From positions 1-64,000 of the forward strand of contig NZ_VELE01000001.1 in NCBI RefSeq assembly GCF_007681555.1: a stretch of 64,000 nt of DNA, read 5' to 3'. The position numbers were made by a program, and so were the translations under genes. The notes beneath the pieces are model-generated. The model saw only the letters and a list, made by a program, of their open reading frames with translations. It made no database searches and was not told the origin of the DNA. Origin of the DNA: Kocuria salsicia. Lineage in GTDB: Bacteria; Actinomycetota; Actinomycetes; Actinomycetales; Micrococcaceae. How positions within the stretch are numbered: position 1 is the first letter of the stretch; each line of letters starts with the position of its first letter. This document shows positions 23,641 through 33,896 of the stretch, one piece after another.

Positions 23641-25116
23641 TCAGCCAACGGATCCTTCCATTTGCAGTTCGATGAGACGGTTGAGCTCGAGGGCGTACTC
23701 CATGGGCAGCTCGCGGGCGATCGGCTCGACGAAGCCGCGGACGATCATCGCCATGGCCTCCTCCTCCGGCATGCCGCGCTGCATCAGGTAGAACAGCTGC
23801 TCCTCGGAGACTCGCGAGACCGTGGCCTCGTGGCCCATGGTGACGTCGTCCTCACGGATGTCCACGTACGGGTACGTGTCCGAGCGGGAGATCGTGTCCA
23901 CCAGCAGGGCGTCGCAGACCACGTTGGACTTCGAGTGGGTGGCGCCCTCGCGCACCTGCACCAGTCCGCGGTAGGCCGAGCGGCCGCCGTTGCGGGCCAC
24001 GGACTTGGAGACGATCGAGGAGGACGTGTTCGGGGCGATGTGCACCATCTTGGAACCCGTGTCCTGGTGCTGGCCCTCGCCCGCGAAAGCGATCGACAGG
24101 GTCTCGCCGCGAGCGTGCTCACCGGTCATGTAGACCGCCGGGTACTTCTGCGTGACCTTGGAGCCGATGTTGCCGTCGATCCACTCCATGGTGGCGCCCT
24201 CGTGGGCGATCGCGCGCTTGGTCACCAGGTTGTACACGTTGTTGGACCAGTTCTGGATGGTCGTGTACCGCACGCGTGCGTTCTTCTTGCAGATGATCTC
24301 CACCACGGCGGAGTGCAGCGAGTCCGTCTTGTAGATCGGCGCCGTGCAGCCCTCGATGTAGTGGACGTAGGAGTCCTCGTCCGCAATGATCAGCGTGCGC
24401 TCGAACTGGCCCATGTTCTCCGTGTTGATGCGGAAGTAGGCCTGCAGGGGAATGTCCACGTGCACGCCCTTGGGCACGTACACGAACGAGCCACCTGACC
24501 ACACGGCGGTGTTCAGCGCGGCGAACTTGTTGTCGCCCACCGGGATCACCGTGCCGAAGTACTCCTCGAAGAACTCCGGGTGCTCCTTCAGCGCGGTGTC
24601 CGTGTCCAGGAAGATCACTCCCTGCGCCTCGAGATCCTCGCGGATCTGGTGGTACACCACCTCGGACTCGTACTGGGCGGCCACACCGGCCACCAGGCGG
24701 TTGCGCTCCGCCTCCGGGATGCCGAGCTTCTCGTACGTATTGCGGATGTCGTCCGGCAGCTCCTCCCAGGAGCCGGCCTGCTGCTCGGTGGAGCGCACGA
24801 AGTACTTGATGTTGTCGAAGTCGATCCCCGAGAGGTCCGCGCCCCACGTGGGCATGGGCTTGCGGTCGAAGAACTTCAGGCCCTTCAGACGCAGCTGCGT
24901 CATCCAGTCCGGCTCGCTCTTCTTGGCCGAGATGTCCCGGACCACCTCTTCGTTGATGCCGCGGCGCGCGGAGGCGCCGGCATCGTTCTTGTCGGACCAT
25001 CCGTACTGGTACTGCCCGATCCCCTCGAGCTCCGGGTTCATCTCCAGGATCTCGGAAATCGTGGTGTCGCCTGTCATGTCGCCCGCGGTCTCCGCGGGCA
25101 CGATGCGCTCGGTCAT
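23641..25116 (-). CDS. sufB: SUF scaffold subunit SufB
   Basis: A 491-residue core subunit of the SufBCD scaffold. Diagnostic segments are [19 protein letters not shown] near the start, YYHQIR-like region ([17 protein letters not shown]), [37 protein letters not shown] and ending with [20 protein letters not shown]. The cysteine of EGCTAP is conserved in the family. The ATG at 25116 has an AGGGAGGG site and overlaps the sufR stop as ATGA. Confidence 0.97.
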   Translation of the reverse strand: MTERIVPAETAGDMTGDTTISEILEMNPELEGIGQYQYGWSDKNDAGASARRGINEEVVRDISAKKSEPDWMTQLRLKGLKFFDRKPMPTWGADLSGIDFDNIKYFVRSTEQQAGSWEELPDDIRNTYEKLGIPEAERNRLVAGVAAQYESEVVYHQIREDLEAQGVIFLDTDTALKEHPEFFEEYFGTVIPVGDNKFAALNTAVWSGGSFVYVPKGVHVDIPLQAYFRINTENMGQFERTLIIADEDSYVHYIEGCTAPIYKTDSLHSAVVEIICKKNARVRYTTIQNWSNNVYNLVTKRAIAHEGATMEWIDGNIGSKVTQKYPAVYMTGEHARGETLSIAFAGEGQHQDTGSKMVHIAPNTSSSIVSKSVARNGGRSAYRGLVQVREGATHSKSNVVCDALLVDTISRSDTYPYVDIREDDVTMGHEATVSRVSEEQLFYLMQRGMPEEEAMAMIVRGFVEPIARELPMEYALELNRLIELQMEGSVG

Positions 25117-25877
25117 GACAACCCTCCCTGTCGTGCGGTTGTGTGGTTGGTGGAGTGTGTGGATCCCGCGCTGCGAAGCTGCAGCGGGACGTGTGTGGTG
25201 CAGACGTGGGCCCCGGCCGCCATGGTGGACAGCCTGCGGACGTCCACGTCCAGCAGCTCGGAGATCAGCTCCGTCTCCTGCTCGCAGAACTCGGGGTGCT
25301 CGTTCGCGATCTCCTGGATGGGACAGTGGCCCTGGCACAGCTGGGCGGAGCGCAGCGCCACGCCCTTGGGGCCCCGCGGCGTGACCGTGGTGTGGGAGGC
25401 CACGAAACCGTCGCGGCTCATGGCTGCGGTGAGGGCGCTGAGGCGGTCCTCGACGTCGTCCCCGGCCGCTTCGACTTGCGGGCGGTAGCGCTCGCGCATC
25501 TGGTCCATGTGGCTTACGACGAACGCGCGGAGAAGCTCGTCCCCGCCCACCCGCTGCATCGTGTCGATGGCTTCCCGGGCCAGTCCCAGGTAGTCGTGGC
25601 CGAGCTGCTCGTGGCCCCCGGGGGCGACGACGTAGCGCCGGGCGGGGCGCCCCGCGCCGGAGCGCGTACTGCGCACCGGGGAGACCTCGATGATCAGTTC
25701 GGCCTCGAGCGCGTCCAGGTGGCGGCGCACGGCGGCCGGGGTGAGGCCGAGGTCCTTGGCGATCTGCGCCGCCGAGATGGGGCCGTGGGCGAGCACCAGG
25801 GAGAGCACCCGCGAACGGGTGGTGTCGTCCTGCTCCGAGCGGACCGCGGGTGCGCGGTCCGTGGCCGGTGAACTCAT
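25113..25877 (-). CDS. sufR: SUF operon repressor SufR
   Basis: A 254-residue regulator. A winged HTH sits at about residues 20-65 ([34 protein letters not shown], then a basic wing [15 protein letters not shown]). The C-terminal part has cysteines that in SufR hold an iron-sulfur cluster ([20 protein letters not shown]). It represses the suf operon when clusters are sufficient. It is the first gene of the operon and overlaps sufB by four bases. The start MSSPATDR has only a weak ribosome site. Confidence 0.93.
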   Translation of the reverse strand: MSSPATDRAPAVRSEQDDTTRSRVLSLVLAHGPISAAQIAKDLGLTPAAVRRHLDALEAELIIEVSPVRSTRSGAGRPARRYVVAPGGHEQLGHDYLGLAREAIDTMQRVGGDELLRAFVVSHMDQMRERYRPQVEAAGDDVEDRLSALTAAMSRDGFVASHTTVTPRGPKGVALRSAQLCQGHCPIQEIANEHPEFCEQETELISELLDVDVRRLSTMAAGAHVCTTHVPLQLRSAGSTHSTNHTTARQGGLS

Positions 25878-26135
25878 GCTCCGTGCAACATCCTTACGGG
25901 AGAGAGGTGAGTGGGGTGCGTTCGGCGCACCTGTCCGTCCCGGGGACGGCACCGCGCGCTGAACACGCAATACACAACGAGCGTATGCCTTATTCCATTC
26001 CCGTCAAAACGCTCCCGGTGCTCCGCGCCGCGCCCGGGAGCGGCCGTCCGGCACCCCCGCGCGCCGCGACGTCGTTCCCGGCCGCCGTGGCCGCGGGTGC
26101 TGCCGCGGGTCCGGCCGAGGTCCTAGACTGACCGG
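25878..26135. promoter_or_regulatory. Divergent promoter region sufR / ABC exporter
   Basis: The 258-base gap separates the leftward suf operon from the rightward ABC exporter. It contains an AT-richer patch at about 25960-26005 (AATACACAACGAGCGTATGCC) in otherwise GC-rich DNA, where promoters and SufR sites would be expected. I cannot identify exact -35/-10 elements with confidence. Confidence 0.35.
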
Positions 26136-27137
26136 GTGCAGACCCCGCCCCACCCAGCTCCCGCCAGCCTGGACCAGACCTCCCGCCCCGCCCCCGTGGC
26201 CCTGCAGGTGGACGGTCTCGTGAAGACCTTCGAGGGCCGGGGAGAACCCGTCCGTGCCGTGCGCGGACTGAGCATGGCGGCGCACCAGGGCAGGATCACC
26301 GCCCTGCTCGGGGCCAACGGCGCTGGCAAGACCACCACCCTGCAGTGCGCCCAGGGGCTGCAGCGGCCCACCTCCGGCAGCGTCCGGCTGCTCGGTGAGG
26401 ACCCGTGGCAGGCCTCGGCCCAGTTGCGCGCCCGCGTGGGCGTCATGCTCCAGGACGGCGGACTGCCCCAGTCGGTGCGCCCGGGAGAGCTGCTGCGGCA
26501 CGTGAGCCGGCTCTACGCGGACCCGGTGCCCCTGGATGAGCTCGTGGAGCGGCTGGGCATCGGCCCGTTCCTCGGCACCGGCATCCGGCGCCTCTCCGGG
26601 GGCCAGAAGCAGCGCGTGGCACTGGCCGCCGCGCTCGTGGGCCGCCCGGACGTGCTGTTCCTGGACGAGCCCTCCGCCGGGCTCGACCCGCGCTCGCGCA
26701 ACATCGTCTTCGACCTCGTGCAGCAGCTGCGCGACTCCGGCGTCTGCATCATCCTCACGACCCACCTCATGGACGACGCCGCCCGCCTGGCCGACTACGT
26801 CTACATCGTCAACCGCGGCACCGTGGCTGTGCAGGGAACGGTGTCCGAACTCGTGAGCGCCGAGCGGGAGGCACCTCTCGTGATGACCGTGACCCTCGCG
26901 CCGCAGGACGCGCACAGGCTGCGGGAGGATCCGCCCTGGCGCACGCCACGGTTCACGGACGTGACCTGGAGCGTCAAGGACCGCACCGTGACCCTCACCG
27001 GCCCCCTCGACGGCGCTCGCGTGCGCGAGGTCACGGGGTGGGCCACACTGGACGACCGACTGCCGGAGGCGCTGAGCGTGCAACCCCGATCCCTGGAGGA
27101 CGTGTTCCTGGAGGTCTCCGGCGGTGATGTCCGATGA
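26136..27137 (+). CDS. ABC exporter ATPase (DrrA-like)
   Basis: A 333-residue ABC ATPase. Walker A GANGAGKTT at 59-67, signature LSGGQKQRVALAAALVGRP, Walker B VLFLDEPSAGLD and the His switch (LTTHLMDDAA) are present. The C-terminal 90 residues resemble the DrrA-type extension. The GTG start is set by the conserved length. The stop overlaps the permease start as ATGA. Its location between suf and ctaA is conserved in actinobacteria (for example the Rv1456c-Rv1458c region); the substrate is unknown. Confidence 0.9.
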   Translation: MQTPPHPAPASLDQTSRPAPVALQVDGLVKTFEGRGEPVRAVRGLSMAAHQGRITALLGANGAGKTTTLQCAQGLQRPTSGSVRLLGEDPWQASAQLRARVGVMLQDGGLPQSVRPGELLRHVSRLYADPVPLDELVERLGIGPFLGTGIRRLSGGQKQRVALAAALVGRPDVLFLDEPSAGLDPRSRNIVFDLVQQLRDSGVCIILTTHLMDDAARLADYVYIVNRGTVAVQGTVSELVSAEREAPLVMTVTLAPQDAHRLREDPPWRTPRFTDVTWSVKDRTVTLTGPLDGARVREVTGWATLDDRLPEALSVQPRSLEDVFLEVSGGDVR

Positions 27138-27961
27138 GCAGAACGCAGCACCTCCCCACTGCGGGCACTGCACCGCAGTCCCACCAGCTGACCGGCAGCG
27201 CCTCGCAGCGTCCCCGGGCGGCGTCGCTGTCCCGGCGCGTGCTGGCCCAGGCCCTCTTCGAGACCATGACCATGGTCCGCAACGGCGAGCAGCTGCTGCT
27301 GCTCGTGATCCTGCCCGTCATGGCGCTGGTGGGGCTGACGTTCACCGATCTTCTGGACCCCTACCGCGTGGACGGTGCCTCCCGCGTGGACGTGGCCGTT
27401 CCGGGCATCCTCGTGCTGTGCGTGATCTCCAGCGCATTCTCCGGGCAGGGCATCCAAACCGGTTTCGACCGCCGCTACGGGGTGCTGCGCCACCTCTCCA
27501 CGACCCCGCTGGGACGGTCGGGGCTCATCGCGGGCAAGCTGCTGGCCATCCTGGCCGTGCTCGTCCTCCAGTACCTCGTGATCGCCGCCGTGGCCGCGTG
27601 GCTCGGGTGGCGACCCTCCGGTCTCGCGGTGCTGGGTTCGATCCCCCTGCTCGTCCTGGTGGCCGTCACGTTCACAGGCCTGGGGATGCTCATCGCCGGC
27701 ACGCTGCGGGCCGAGGCCACCCTCGCCGTCCTCAACGTGGTGTGGGTGGCCCTTGCCGCGGGAGGTGGCGTCCTCTTCCCGCTCACCGCTCTGCCCGGCT
27801 GGCTCTCCCGGCTCGTGGCGCTGCTGCCGTCCTCGGCGGCGGGTGAGCTGGTGCGCGAGTGCTTCCTGGGGACACCGGCCACCCTGGCGCCGCTGCTCGT
27901 GCTGGGCGTGTGGGCGGTCCTCAGCTGGGCCGCCACCGTCAAGTGGTTCCGCTGGGTCTGA
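27134..27961 (+). CDS. ABC-2 type permease
   Basis: A 275-residue membrane protein with six predicted helices, partner of the preceding ATPase. Motifs include LLLVILPVMALVGLTF, the ABC-2 region GFDRRYGVLRHLSTTPLGRS, and WVALAAGGGVLFPLTALPGW near the C-terminus. The ATG lies inside the ATGA overlap with the ATPase stop. The substrate is not readable from sequence; nearness to ctaA suggests a link to heme or oxidase biogenesis (inference). Confidence 0.88.
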   Translation: MSRTQHLPTAGTAPQSHQLTGSASQRPRAASLSRRVLAQALFETMTMVRNGEQLLLLVILPVMALVGLTFTDLLDPYRVDGASRVDVAVPGILVLCVISSAFSGQGIQTGFDRRYGVLRHLSTTPLGRSGLIAGKLLAILAVLVLQYLVIAAVAAWLGWRPSGLAVLGSIPLLVLVAVTFTGLGMLIAGTLRAEATLAVLNVVWVALAAGGGVLFPLTALPGWLSRLVALLPSSAAGELVRECFLGTPATLAPLLVLGVWAVLSWAATVKWFRWV

Positions 27962-28112
27962 TCGCAGGGAGGCACCTGATGTCCCCGCCGGGTCCGGGCA
28001 CTCCGGGGACCGTCCGGCGTGCCTGAGACATCCCTGGGTCCTCGGGGGTTCCCAGGCCGCGCTGGCTACACTGGGAGCGTCTTCGTTCCCACTGCCCCTG
28101 GATGCACCGCTC

Positions 28113-29129
28113 ATGTCTGACGCCGCCGCCCGTACCGCCACCGACTCCTTCTGGTGGCCCAGCACCGTGACCCCGTGGGTGCGGCGACTCGCCGTCGCCT
28201 CCCTGCTCACCAACTCGCTGCTGATCCTCACCGGTGGGCTCGTGCGGCTCACGGGATCGGGGCTGGGATGCCCCACATGGCCGCGCTGCTCGGCGGAGTC
28301 CTGGACGAACACCCAGGAGATGGGCATCCACGGGATCATCGAGTTCGGCAACCGACTGCTCACATTCGTGCTGGCGGTGGTCGCGGTGCTGATGTTCCTC
28401 TCCGTGATGCGGATGGTCCGCACGCACCCGAAGCTCTTCTGGCTCGCCCTCGCCCTGGGCATCGGTATCCCGCTGCAGGCGGTCGTGGGCGGGATCACCG
28501 TGCTGGTGGGCCTGCACCCGCTGATGGTGGGCGTGCACTACCTGATCTCCGCGGCCATGATCTCGCTGTCCACGCTGCTCGTGCTGAACACGCGCCGCGA
28601 GGGGCTCTCCGCCGTGGCGCACGACCAGCGTCCGGGTCAGCTGCACTCCTCCCGCACCGCCGTGCTCGTGCTCGGCATCCTCACGGGGCTGCTGAGCGCA
28701 GTGATCCTCTACGTGGGCACTCTCGTCACGGGCACCGGCGTGCACGCCGGGGACGACTCCAGCGCCCGCCTGGCCTTCGACTCCGTGGCCATCACGCGCG
28801 CCCACGCCGTTCCCGTGTACCTGCTGACCTTCACGGTCCTGGCCGGGATCGTGCTGTGCACGGTCAAGGGACTGCCCACGGTGCTGCGCAACGCGTACCT
28901 GATCATGGCTGCGATCATCGTGGCCCAGGGCCTGGTGGGCTACTACCAGTACTTCAACCACGTGCCGATCCCCGCGGTGGCCCTGCACATGGTCCTCTCC
29001 GCCGTGGTGATCTGGGCTGCCACGCGCGTGGTCTCGTTCTCCGTGTACCTCGCTCAACCCGAGCACGCCCACGCGGCCCCCGTCGACCTCGGGGAGAAGA
29101 ACGACGCCGCGGCGCAGCCCGTCGGCTGA
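28113..29129 (+). CDS. ctaA: Heme A synthase CtaA (COX15)
   Basis: A 338-residue membrane enzyme converting heme O to heme A for cytochrome aa3 oxidase. Eight helices are predicted. The signature LTGGLVRLTGSGLGCPTWP is near residues 37-55, followed by EFGNRLLTFVLAVVAVL with a heme-ligand His nearby (MGIHGIIEF). Further His residues are VGVHYLISAAM, AITRAHAVPVYL and ALHMVLSAVV. The ATG follows a non-coding gap of about 150 bases after the ABC permease. Confidence 0.95.
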   Translation: MSDAAARTATDSFWWPSTVTPWVRRLAVASLLTNSLLILTGGLVRLTGSGLGCPTWPRCSAESWTNTQEMGIHGIIEFGNRLLTFVLAVVAVLMFLSVMRMVRTHPKLFWLALALGIGIPLQAVVGGITVLVGLHPLMVGVHYLISAAMISLSTLLVLNTRREGLSAVAHDQRPGQLHSSRTAVLVLGILTGLLSAVILYVGTLVTGTGVHAGDDSSARLAFDSVAITRAHAVPVYLLTFTVLAGIVLCTVKGLPTVLRNAYLIMAAIIVAQGLVGYYQYFNHVPIPAVALHMVLSAVVIWAATRVVSFSVYLAQPEHAHAAPVDLGEKNDAAAQPVG

Positions 29130-29277
29130 GCCCGGCGTCCTGCCGCGGGGGTTGCGGACCGGGTGCCAGGGCAGTTCTCGTCCCGGCGCGACATCGCCGG
29201 AGCAGGATCGCTCGGGCGGGTCCCGTTCCCGGGGGTCCAGAACGTGGGCGCCCCGTCACTCGACCCGGGGCACCCCC

Positions 29278-29295
29278 GGGCCCGGTGACGGGCCC
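29278..29295. terminator. Hairpin between convergent ctaA and DapA-like gene
   Basis: GGGCCCG-GTGA-CGGGCCC, a seven-base-pair stem 9 bases from the stop of the leftward gene. It could serve both convergent genes. No T run. Confidence 0.4.
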
Positions 29296-29303
29296 TCGCA
29301 CGC

Positions 29304-30221
29304 TCAGCGCGACGTCGTCGACGGCGCCGTCTCACGCAGGCGCGCCACTGCCGTGGCGAGGGCGTCCCGGCTGTGGGACGGAATGGGCAGCAGGGGCCGG
29401 CGCGGGGCGCTCGTGCGCACACCGCAGACCTCCGCCAAGGCGTAGAGCACCGACAGCGGGCGTTCGTGGCCCATCAGCTGCATCAGCGGCCGCAGGGCCC
29501 GGCTCCACGCGGCGGCGTCCTCGGTCCTGCCCTGGGTCACTGCCTCGTGGAAGGCAACGAACTCGGGAGCCAGCAGCGCCGCCATGCCGCTGTGCCACGC
29601 CGCATCCGGGTGCTCGTCCACGATCAGCTGGTCACGACTTGCACCGTGCACGGTGCCGGGCTCCGACTGCTGGGCGAAGAGCAGCTGCCGCGAGTGGAAG
29701 AGCCTGCCGGATGCGGCGGTGTCCTTGAACGCGACCACGTTGTCCAGCCAGGACAGCTCCGCCGCGAGCTCGACCGGGTACGTGAAACCCGTGGTGGAGG
29801 GGTTGTTGTACAGGCACAGCGGCAGCGAGACGGCCGAGGCGACCGTTTCCACCTGGTCCGCGATCTCCTGCGACACCAGGGGAATGTAGCTCACGGGGCT
29901 CAGCACGAGCCCGTCCGCACCGTTGTTCTCCGCGGAGTAGGCGAGCTGAAGCACCTCCCGCGTGGTGATGGCCGAGATACCCACCCCCACCGGAACACCC
30001 GAGCCGGAGGCGGCCCTCACGGCCGTGCGCACGACGTCGGCGCGCTCCTGCGCGTCGAGGTAGGCAAAGAGCCCGGACGTTCCGAGGACGACGATGCCGG
30101 AGACGCCGCTGTGCGCGAGCCGCGCCACTGTGCATTCCAGGGAGTCGAGGTCCAGGGCGCCGCCGGGGTGCAGGGGGGTCACGGGATAGGCGGTCACGCC
30201 TGAGAACGTCATGGAGAGCAT
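29304..30221 (-). CDS. DapA-like aldolase (dihydrodipicolinate synthase family)
   Basis: A 305-residue TIM-barrel lyase of the DapA/NanA superfamily. The Schiff-base lysine K166 (VAFKDTAASG) and catalytic Y138 (LYNNPSTTGF) are present. The pyruvate-binding loop, usually GTTGE, reads GTSGL here (47-51), so the glutamate is lost. KD replaces the common KE/KD-S pattern. It is therefore probably not the lysine-pathway DapA but a paralogue acting on another oxo-acid. The promoter region has an IdeR/DtxR-like box and a 19-bp palindrome. Confidence 0.82.
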   Translation of the reverse strand: MLSMTFSGVTAYPVTPLHPGGALDLDSLECTVARLAHSGVSGIVVLGTSGLFAYLDAQERADVVRTAVRAASGSGVPVGVGISAITTREVLQLAYSAENNGADGLVLSPVSYIPLVSQEIADQVETVASAVSLPLCLYNNPSTTGFTYPVELAAELSWLDNVVAFKDTAASGRLFHSRQLLFAQQSEPGTVHGASRDQLIVDEHPDAAWHSGMAALLAPEFVAFHEAVTQGRTEDAAAWSRALRPLMQLMGHERPLSVLYALAEVCGVRTSAPRRPLLPIPSHSRDALATAVARLRETAPSTTSR

Positions 30222-30230
30222 GGGACAAGT

Positions 30231-30249
30231 TTAGGTGAGCCTTACCGGT
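30231..30249. promoter_or_regulatory. IdeR/DtxR-like iron box
   Basis: TTAGGTGAGCCTTACCGGT lies 10-28 bases upstream of the DapA-like start. It agrees with the IdeR/DtxR consensus TTAGGTTAGSCTAACCTAA at 14 of 19 positions, with both AGGT/ACC core arms intact. Binding would block transcription under iron-replete conditions. The match is seen; the regulation is inferred. Confidence 0.5.
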
Positions 30250-30262
30250 ACCGGGCATCGAC

Positions 30263-30281
30263 CGGTCGGATGATCCGACCG
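30263..30281. promoter_or_regulatory. 19-bp perfect palindrome upstream of the DapA-like gene
   Basis: CGGTCGGAT-G-ATCCGACCG: nine-base arms with a single-base centre, 42-60 bases upstream of the start codon. The spacing suits a dimeric repressor or activator operator rather than a terminator, because a one-base loop cannot form a stable hairpin tip. Confidence 0.5.
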
Positions 30282-30350
30282 TGGCCGTTCAGGGCGAGCG
30301 CCCTACGGCGGGTGCAACCCGTAGTCTGAGCCGTGGCCCGCGCGGCTTCT

Positions 30351-30370
30351 GCGGACACGAGGGTGTCCGC
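30351..30370 (-). terminator. Hairpin downstream of ctaB
   Basis: GCGGACAC-GAGG-GTGTCCGC, an eight-base-pair stem 8 bases past the ctaB stop in the leftward direction. It probably ends the ctaB transcript. Confidence 0.55.
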
Positions 30371-30377
30371 GCAGCGA

Positions 30378-31391
30378 CTAGAAGATGGGGCCGCCGACGA
30401 ACGGGTCCAGCGCCACACCCACGAACACGAACGTGATGTAGGCGATGGAGCCGTGGAAGACGTACATGGCCTGCTTCAGGGTCGGCTTGCCCGCGGTGGC
30501 CAGGCCGTAGAGCTTGTGGCAGTGGTACGTGAACCAGCCCCCGGAGACCAGCGCAATGATGCCGTACACCCAGCCTGCCCCGCCCACGGGGATGAGCAGT
30601 AGCGAGCAGATCACGGTGGCCCACGCGTAGAGGACCACCTGGGCGCCGACGGTGCGCGCGGTGTCCACGGCGCCGAGCATGGGGACGCCCGCACGGGAGT
30701 AGTCCTCCGCGTACTTCATGGACAGCGGCCAGTAGTGAGGGGGCGTCCACAGGAAGATGAACGCGAAGAGCACCAGAGCCGGCCACTCGAGGGTGCCGCG
30801 CACCGCCGCCCACCCGATCAGCACGGGCATGCACCCCGCGATGCCGCCCCAGACGATGTTCTGGGCGGTGCGGCGCTTGAGGACGATCGAGTAGAACACC
30901 GCGTACAGGGCGATCGCCACCACACCGAGCACGCCGCACAGCACGCTCACGCCCAGAGTCAGCCAGGCCACGGCCACGGCGGAGAGCACCCAGGCGAAAA
31001 CGAGGGCCTCGCGGTCGCTGACCTCACCCGTCACGAGCGGCCGCTTGGCCGTGCGGCGCATGAGCCGGTCCTCGTTGCGGTCGATGTAGCAGTTGAACGC
31101 GCCTGCGGCCCCGGCCGCGAGTGTGCCGCCCACAAGGGTGTTGAGCACGAGCCACAGGTTCGGCACACCCTGCTGGGCGAAGAACATGGTGGGGATGGTG
31201 GCCACCAGCAGCAGCTCGATGATCCGGGGCTTCGTCAGTGCCACGTAGGCCTTGATCTTGCGACCGGCCGTCATGGGGCCCTCGTACCCGACGGGCGCGA
31301 CCTCCGAGATGCGACTCCCGGTGGCTCCGTGGCCGTGCGACGCGGGGGATCCCGAGGAGTCCGGGTGCGTCGCGGTGTCGAGGTGATTCAC
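30378..31391 (-). CDS. ctaB: Protoheme IX farnesyltransferase CtaB (heme O synthase)
   Basis: A 337-residue UbiA-family membrane prenyltransferase attaching a farnesyl group to heme B. The Asp-rich site [19 protein letters not shown] and the second site ([19 protein letters not shown]) are both clear. Eight to nine helices are predicted, from [20 protein letters not shown] onward. An N-terminal polar extension of about 45 residues precedes the membrane domain. Divergent from tkt, as in mycobacteria and corynebacteria. Confidence 0.95.
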   Translation of the reverse strand: MNHLDTATHPDSSGSPASHGHGATGSRISEVAPVGYEGPMTAGRKIKAYVALTKPRIIELLLVATIPTMFFAQQGVPNLWLVLNTLVGGTLAAGAAGAFNCYIDRNEDRLMRRTAKRPLVTGEVSDREALVFAWVLSAVAVAWLTLGVSVLCGVLGVVAIALYAVFYSIVLKRRTAQNIVWGGIAGCMPVLIGWAAVRGTLEWPALVLFAFIFLWTPPHYWPLSMKYAEDYSRAGVPMLGAVDTARTVGAQVVLYAWATVICSLLLIPVGGAGWVYGIIALVSGGWFTYHCHKLYGLATAGKPTLKQAMYVFHGSIAYITFVFVGVALDPFVGGPIF

Positions 31392-31689
31392 GGAATCGAT
31401 GCTCCAAAGAACGTTGGTGGCCGGCCCGGGGGCGGCGTTGAACGGGCGGGGCGAGACGGGCTCGCACCGACACCCGGTCGCCAGTATAGCCGCCTGCGCC
31501 GCTCAGGGGCGCGGTGACGAGGCCCACGGTGAGCCGTGAGCGATCACCCGGGGCCACGTCCCTGACGCTCGCGGTCCCGCCGGACTAAGGTTGAGCGCGG
31601 AACAGGCGTTGCGGCCGGACCACCGTGGCCACGGAACGGGACCGGGCAGCGCCGCGCACCATCCACTCCCACGAAAGGGGCTCGCCACC

Positions 31690-33801
31690 GTGCCGAACCT
31701 TGATCAACCGTTGAACTGGACCGAGCAGGACGCCCGCGCGGTGGACACCGCCCGTGTCCTCGCCGCCGATGCCGTGCAGAAGGTCGGCAACGGCCACCCG
31801 GGCACCGCCATGTCCCTGGCCCCCGTGGCGTACATGCTCTTCCAGAAGGTGATGCGGCACGATCCCTCGGACGACCGCTGGACCGGGCGCGACCGCTTCA
31901 TCCTCTCCCCCGGGCACACCTCCCTCACCCTGTACCTGCAGCTGTTCTTCTCCGGCTACGGCCTGGAGATGGAGGACCTCGAGTCGCTGCGCACGTGGGG
32001 CTCCAAGGTTCCGGGCCACCCGGAGTACCGCCACACCACGGGCGTGGAGATCACCACCGGTCCGCTGGGCCAGGGCCTGGCCTCCTCCGTGGGCTTCGGC
32101 TACGCGCAGCGCTACACCCGCGGTCTCTTCGACGCGGACGCCCCCGCCGGTGAGTCGCCGTTCGACCACAACATCTTCGTGATCGCCTCCGACGGAGACC
32201 TCGAGGAGGGCATCACCTCCGAGGCGTCCTCCCTGGCCGGGACCCAGCAGCTCGGCAACCTCGTGGTGATCTACGACGACAACAAGATCTCGATCGAGGA
32301 CGACACCAACGTGGCGTTCAACGAGGACGTCCTGGCGCGCTACGCCGCGTACGGCTGGGACACCGCTCGCGTGGACTGGCGCAACGGCGGTGAGTACAAG
32401 GAGGACGTCGAGGCCCTGTACGACGCCGTGGTGGCGGCCACCAAAGTCAAGGACAAGCCCTCGATCATCGCCCTGAGCACGATCATCGGCTGGCCCTCCC
32501 CCACCAAGCAGAACACCGGCGGCGTGCACGGCTCCGCCCTGGGCGCGGAGGAGGTCGCGGCAACCAAGAAGATTCTGGGCTTCGACCCCGAGAAGTCCTT
32601 CCAGATTGAGCCGGAGATCCTCGCGCACGTGCGCGAGGTGGCCGAGCGGGGCAAGCAGGAGCGCGCCGAGTGGGAGAAGTCCTTCCAGGCGTGGCGCGAG
32701 GCCAACCCGGAGAAGGCCGAGCTCTACGACCGGATCAAGAACGAGGAGCTGCCCGAGAACTACGCGGCCGCGTTCCCCACCTTCCCCGCGGGCAAGGCCG
32801 TGGCCTCCCGCAAGGCCTCCGGCGAGGTCATCAACGCCATCGCCGGGACCTTCCCCGAGCTGTGGGGGGGCTCCGCGGACCTCGCGGGCTCCAACAACAC
32901 CACGATCGAGGGTGCGGACTCCTTCATTCCGCAGAGCCGCTCCACGGCCAAGTGGAAGGGCTCCCCGTACGGCCGGGTGCTGCACTTCGGCATCCGTGAG
33001 CACGCGGCCGCGGCGATCGTCAACGGCATCGTGATGAGCAGCCAGACCCGGGCCTTCTCGGGCACGTTCCTCATCTTCTCGGACTACCAGCGTCCGGCGG
33101 TGCGCCTGGGTGCGCTCATGAAGGTGCCGTCCATCTACGTGTGGACCCACGACTCGATCGGCCTCGGCGAGGACGGCCCCACGCACCAGCCCGTGGAGCA
33201 GCTCTCGGCGCTGCGTGCGATCCCGGGGCTCGACGTCGTCCGGCCCGCGGACGCCAACGAGACCGCCGTGGCCTGGCGCACGATTCTCGAGAACCACGAG
33301 CACCCGGCAGGGCTGGCGCTGACGCGCCAGGATCTGCCCACGGTTCCCCGTGAGGATCTGCACCCGGAGTACGACGGTGAGAAGTTCGCCTCCGCCGAGG
33401 GCGTGGCCCGCGGCGGCTACGTGCTCGCGGACACCGAGGGCACCCCTGACGTGGTGCTTATCGGCACGGGTTCTGAGGTCCAGCTGGCCCTCGAGGCCCG
33501 GGAGCAGCTCGCGGCGAAGGGCGTTGCGGCCCGCGTGGTCTCCATGCCCTGCCGCGAGTGGTTCGACTCACAGGACGAGCAGTACCGCGAATCGGTCATC
33601 CCGAAGGCCGTCAAGGCCCGCGTGAGCGTTGAAGCTGGGATCCGCATGTCGTGGAACGACCTGCTCGGCGACGCCGGCCGCGCCGTGTCCTTGGAGCACT
33701 TCGGCGAGTCCGCCGACTACCAGACGCTCTACCGCGAGTTCGGCATCACGTCCGAGGCCGTGGCACAGGCAGCCGAGGAGTCCATCGCCGCCGCGAGGTG
33801 A
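31690..33801 (+). CDS. tkt: Transketolase
   Basis: A 703-residue thiamine-diphosphate enzyme of the non-oxidative pentose phosphate pathway. Motifs: [18 protein letters not shown] at the N-terminus, the TPP/metal site [14 protein letters not shown], the [15 protein letters not shown] loop and FRPADANE-like [14 protein letters not shown]. The GTG at 31690 has an AAAGGGG site. It is the first gene of the tkt-tal-pgi-zwf-opcA-pgl operon. Confidence 0.97.
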   Translation: MPNLDQPLNWTEQDARAVDTARVLAADAVQKVGNGHPGTAMSLAPVAYMLFQKVMRHDPSDDRWTGRDRFILSPGHTSLTLYLQLFFSGYGLEMEDLESLRTWGSKVPGHPEYRHTTGVEITTGPLGQGLASSVGFGYAQRYTRGLFDADAPAGESPFDHNIFVIASDGDLEEGITSEASSLAGTQQLGNLVVIYDDNKISIEDDTNVAFNEDVLARYAAYGWDTARVDWRNGGEYKEDVEALYDAVVAATKVKDKPSIIALSTIIGWPSPTKQNTGGVHGSALGAEEVAATKKILGFDPEKSFQIEPEILAHVREVAERGKQERAEWEKSFQAWREANPEKAELYDRIKNEELPENYAAAFPTFPAGKAVASRKASGEVINAIAGTFPELWGGSADLAGSNNTTIEGADSFIPQSRSTAKWKGSPYGRVLHFGIREHAAAAIVNGIVMSSQTRAFSGTFLIFSDYQRPAVRLGALMKVPSIYVWTHDSIGLGEDGPTHQPVEQLSALRAIPGLDVVRPADANETAVAWRTILENHEHPAGLALTRQDLPTVPREDLHPEYDGEKFASAEGVARGGYVLADTEGTPDVVLIGTGSEVQLALEAREQLAAKGVAARVVSMPCREWFDSQDEQYRESVIPKAVKARVSVEAGIRMSWNDLLGDAGRAVSLEHFGESADYQTLYREFGITSEAVAQAAEESIAAAR

Positions 33802-33827
33802 CCCCGCAGCTCAGCACAGCAGCAGTC

Positions 33828-33853
33828 GTGGGCGGGGCTCCGGCCCCGCCCAC
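33828..33853 (+). terminator. Intergenic hairpin between tkt and tal
   Basis: GTGGGCGGGG-CTCCGG-CCCCGCCCAC, ten-base-pair stem without a T run. It lies inside the operon and may act as a partial terminator or as a message stabiliser that tunes the tkt/tal ratio. Confidence 0.5.
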
Positions 33854-33896
33854 CACACCCCAGATGCTCTTCTCTCACGAATCGAGGACAGAGAAC

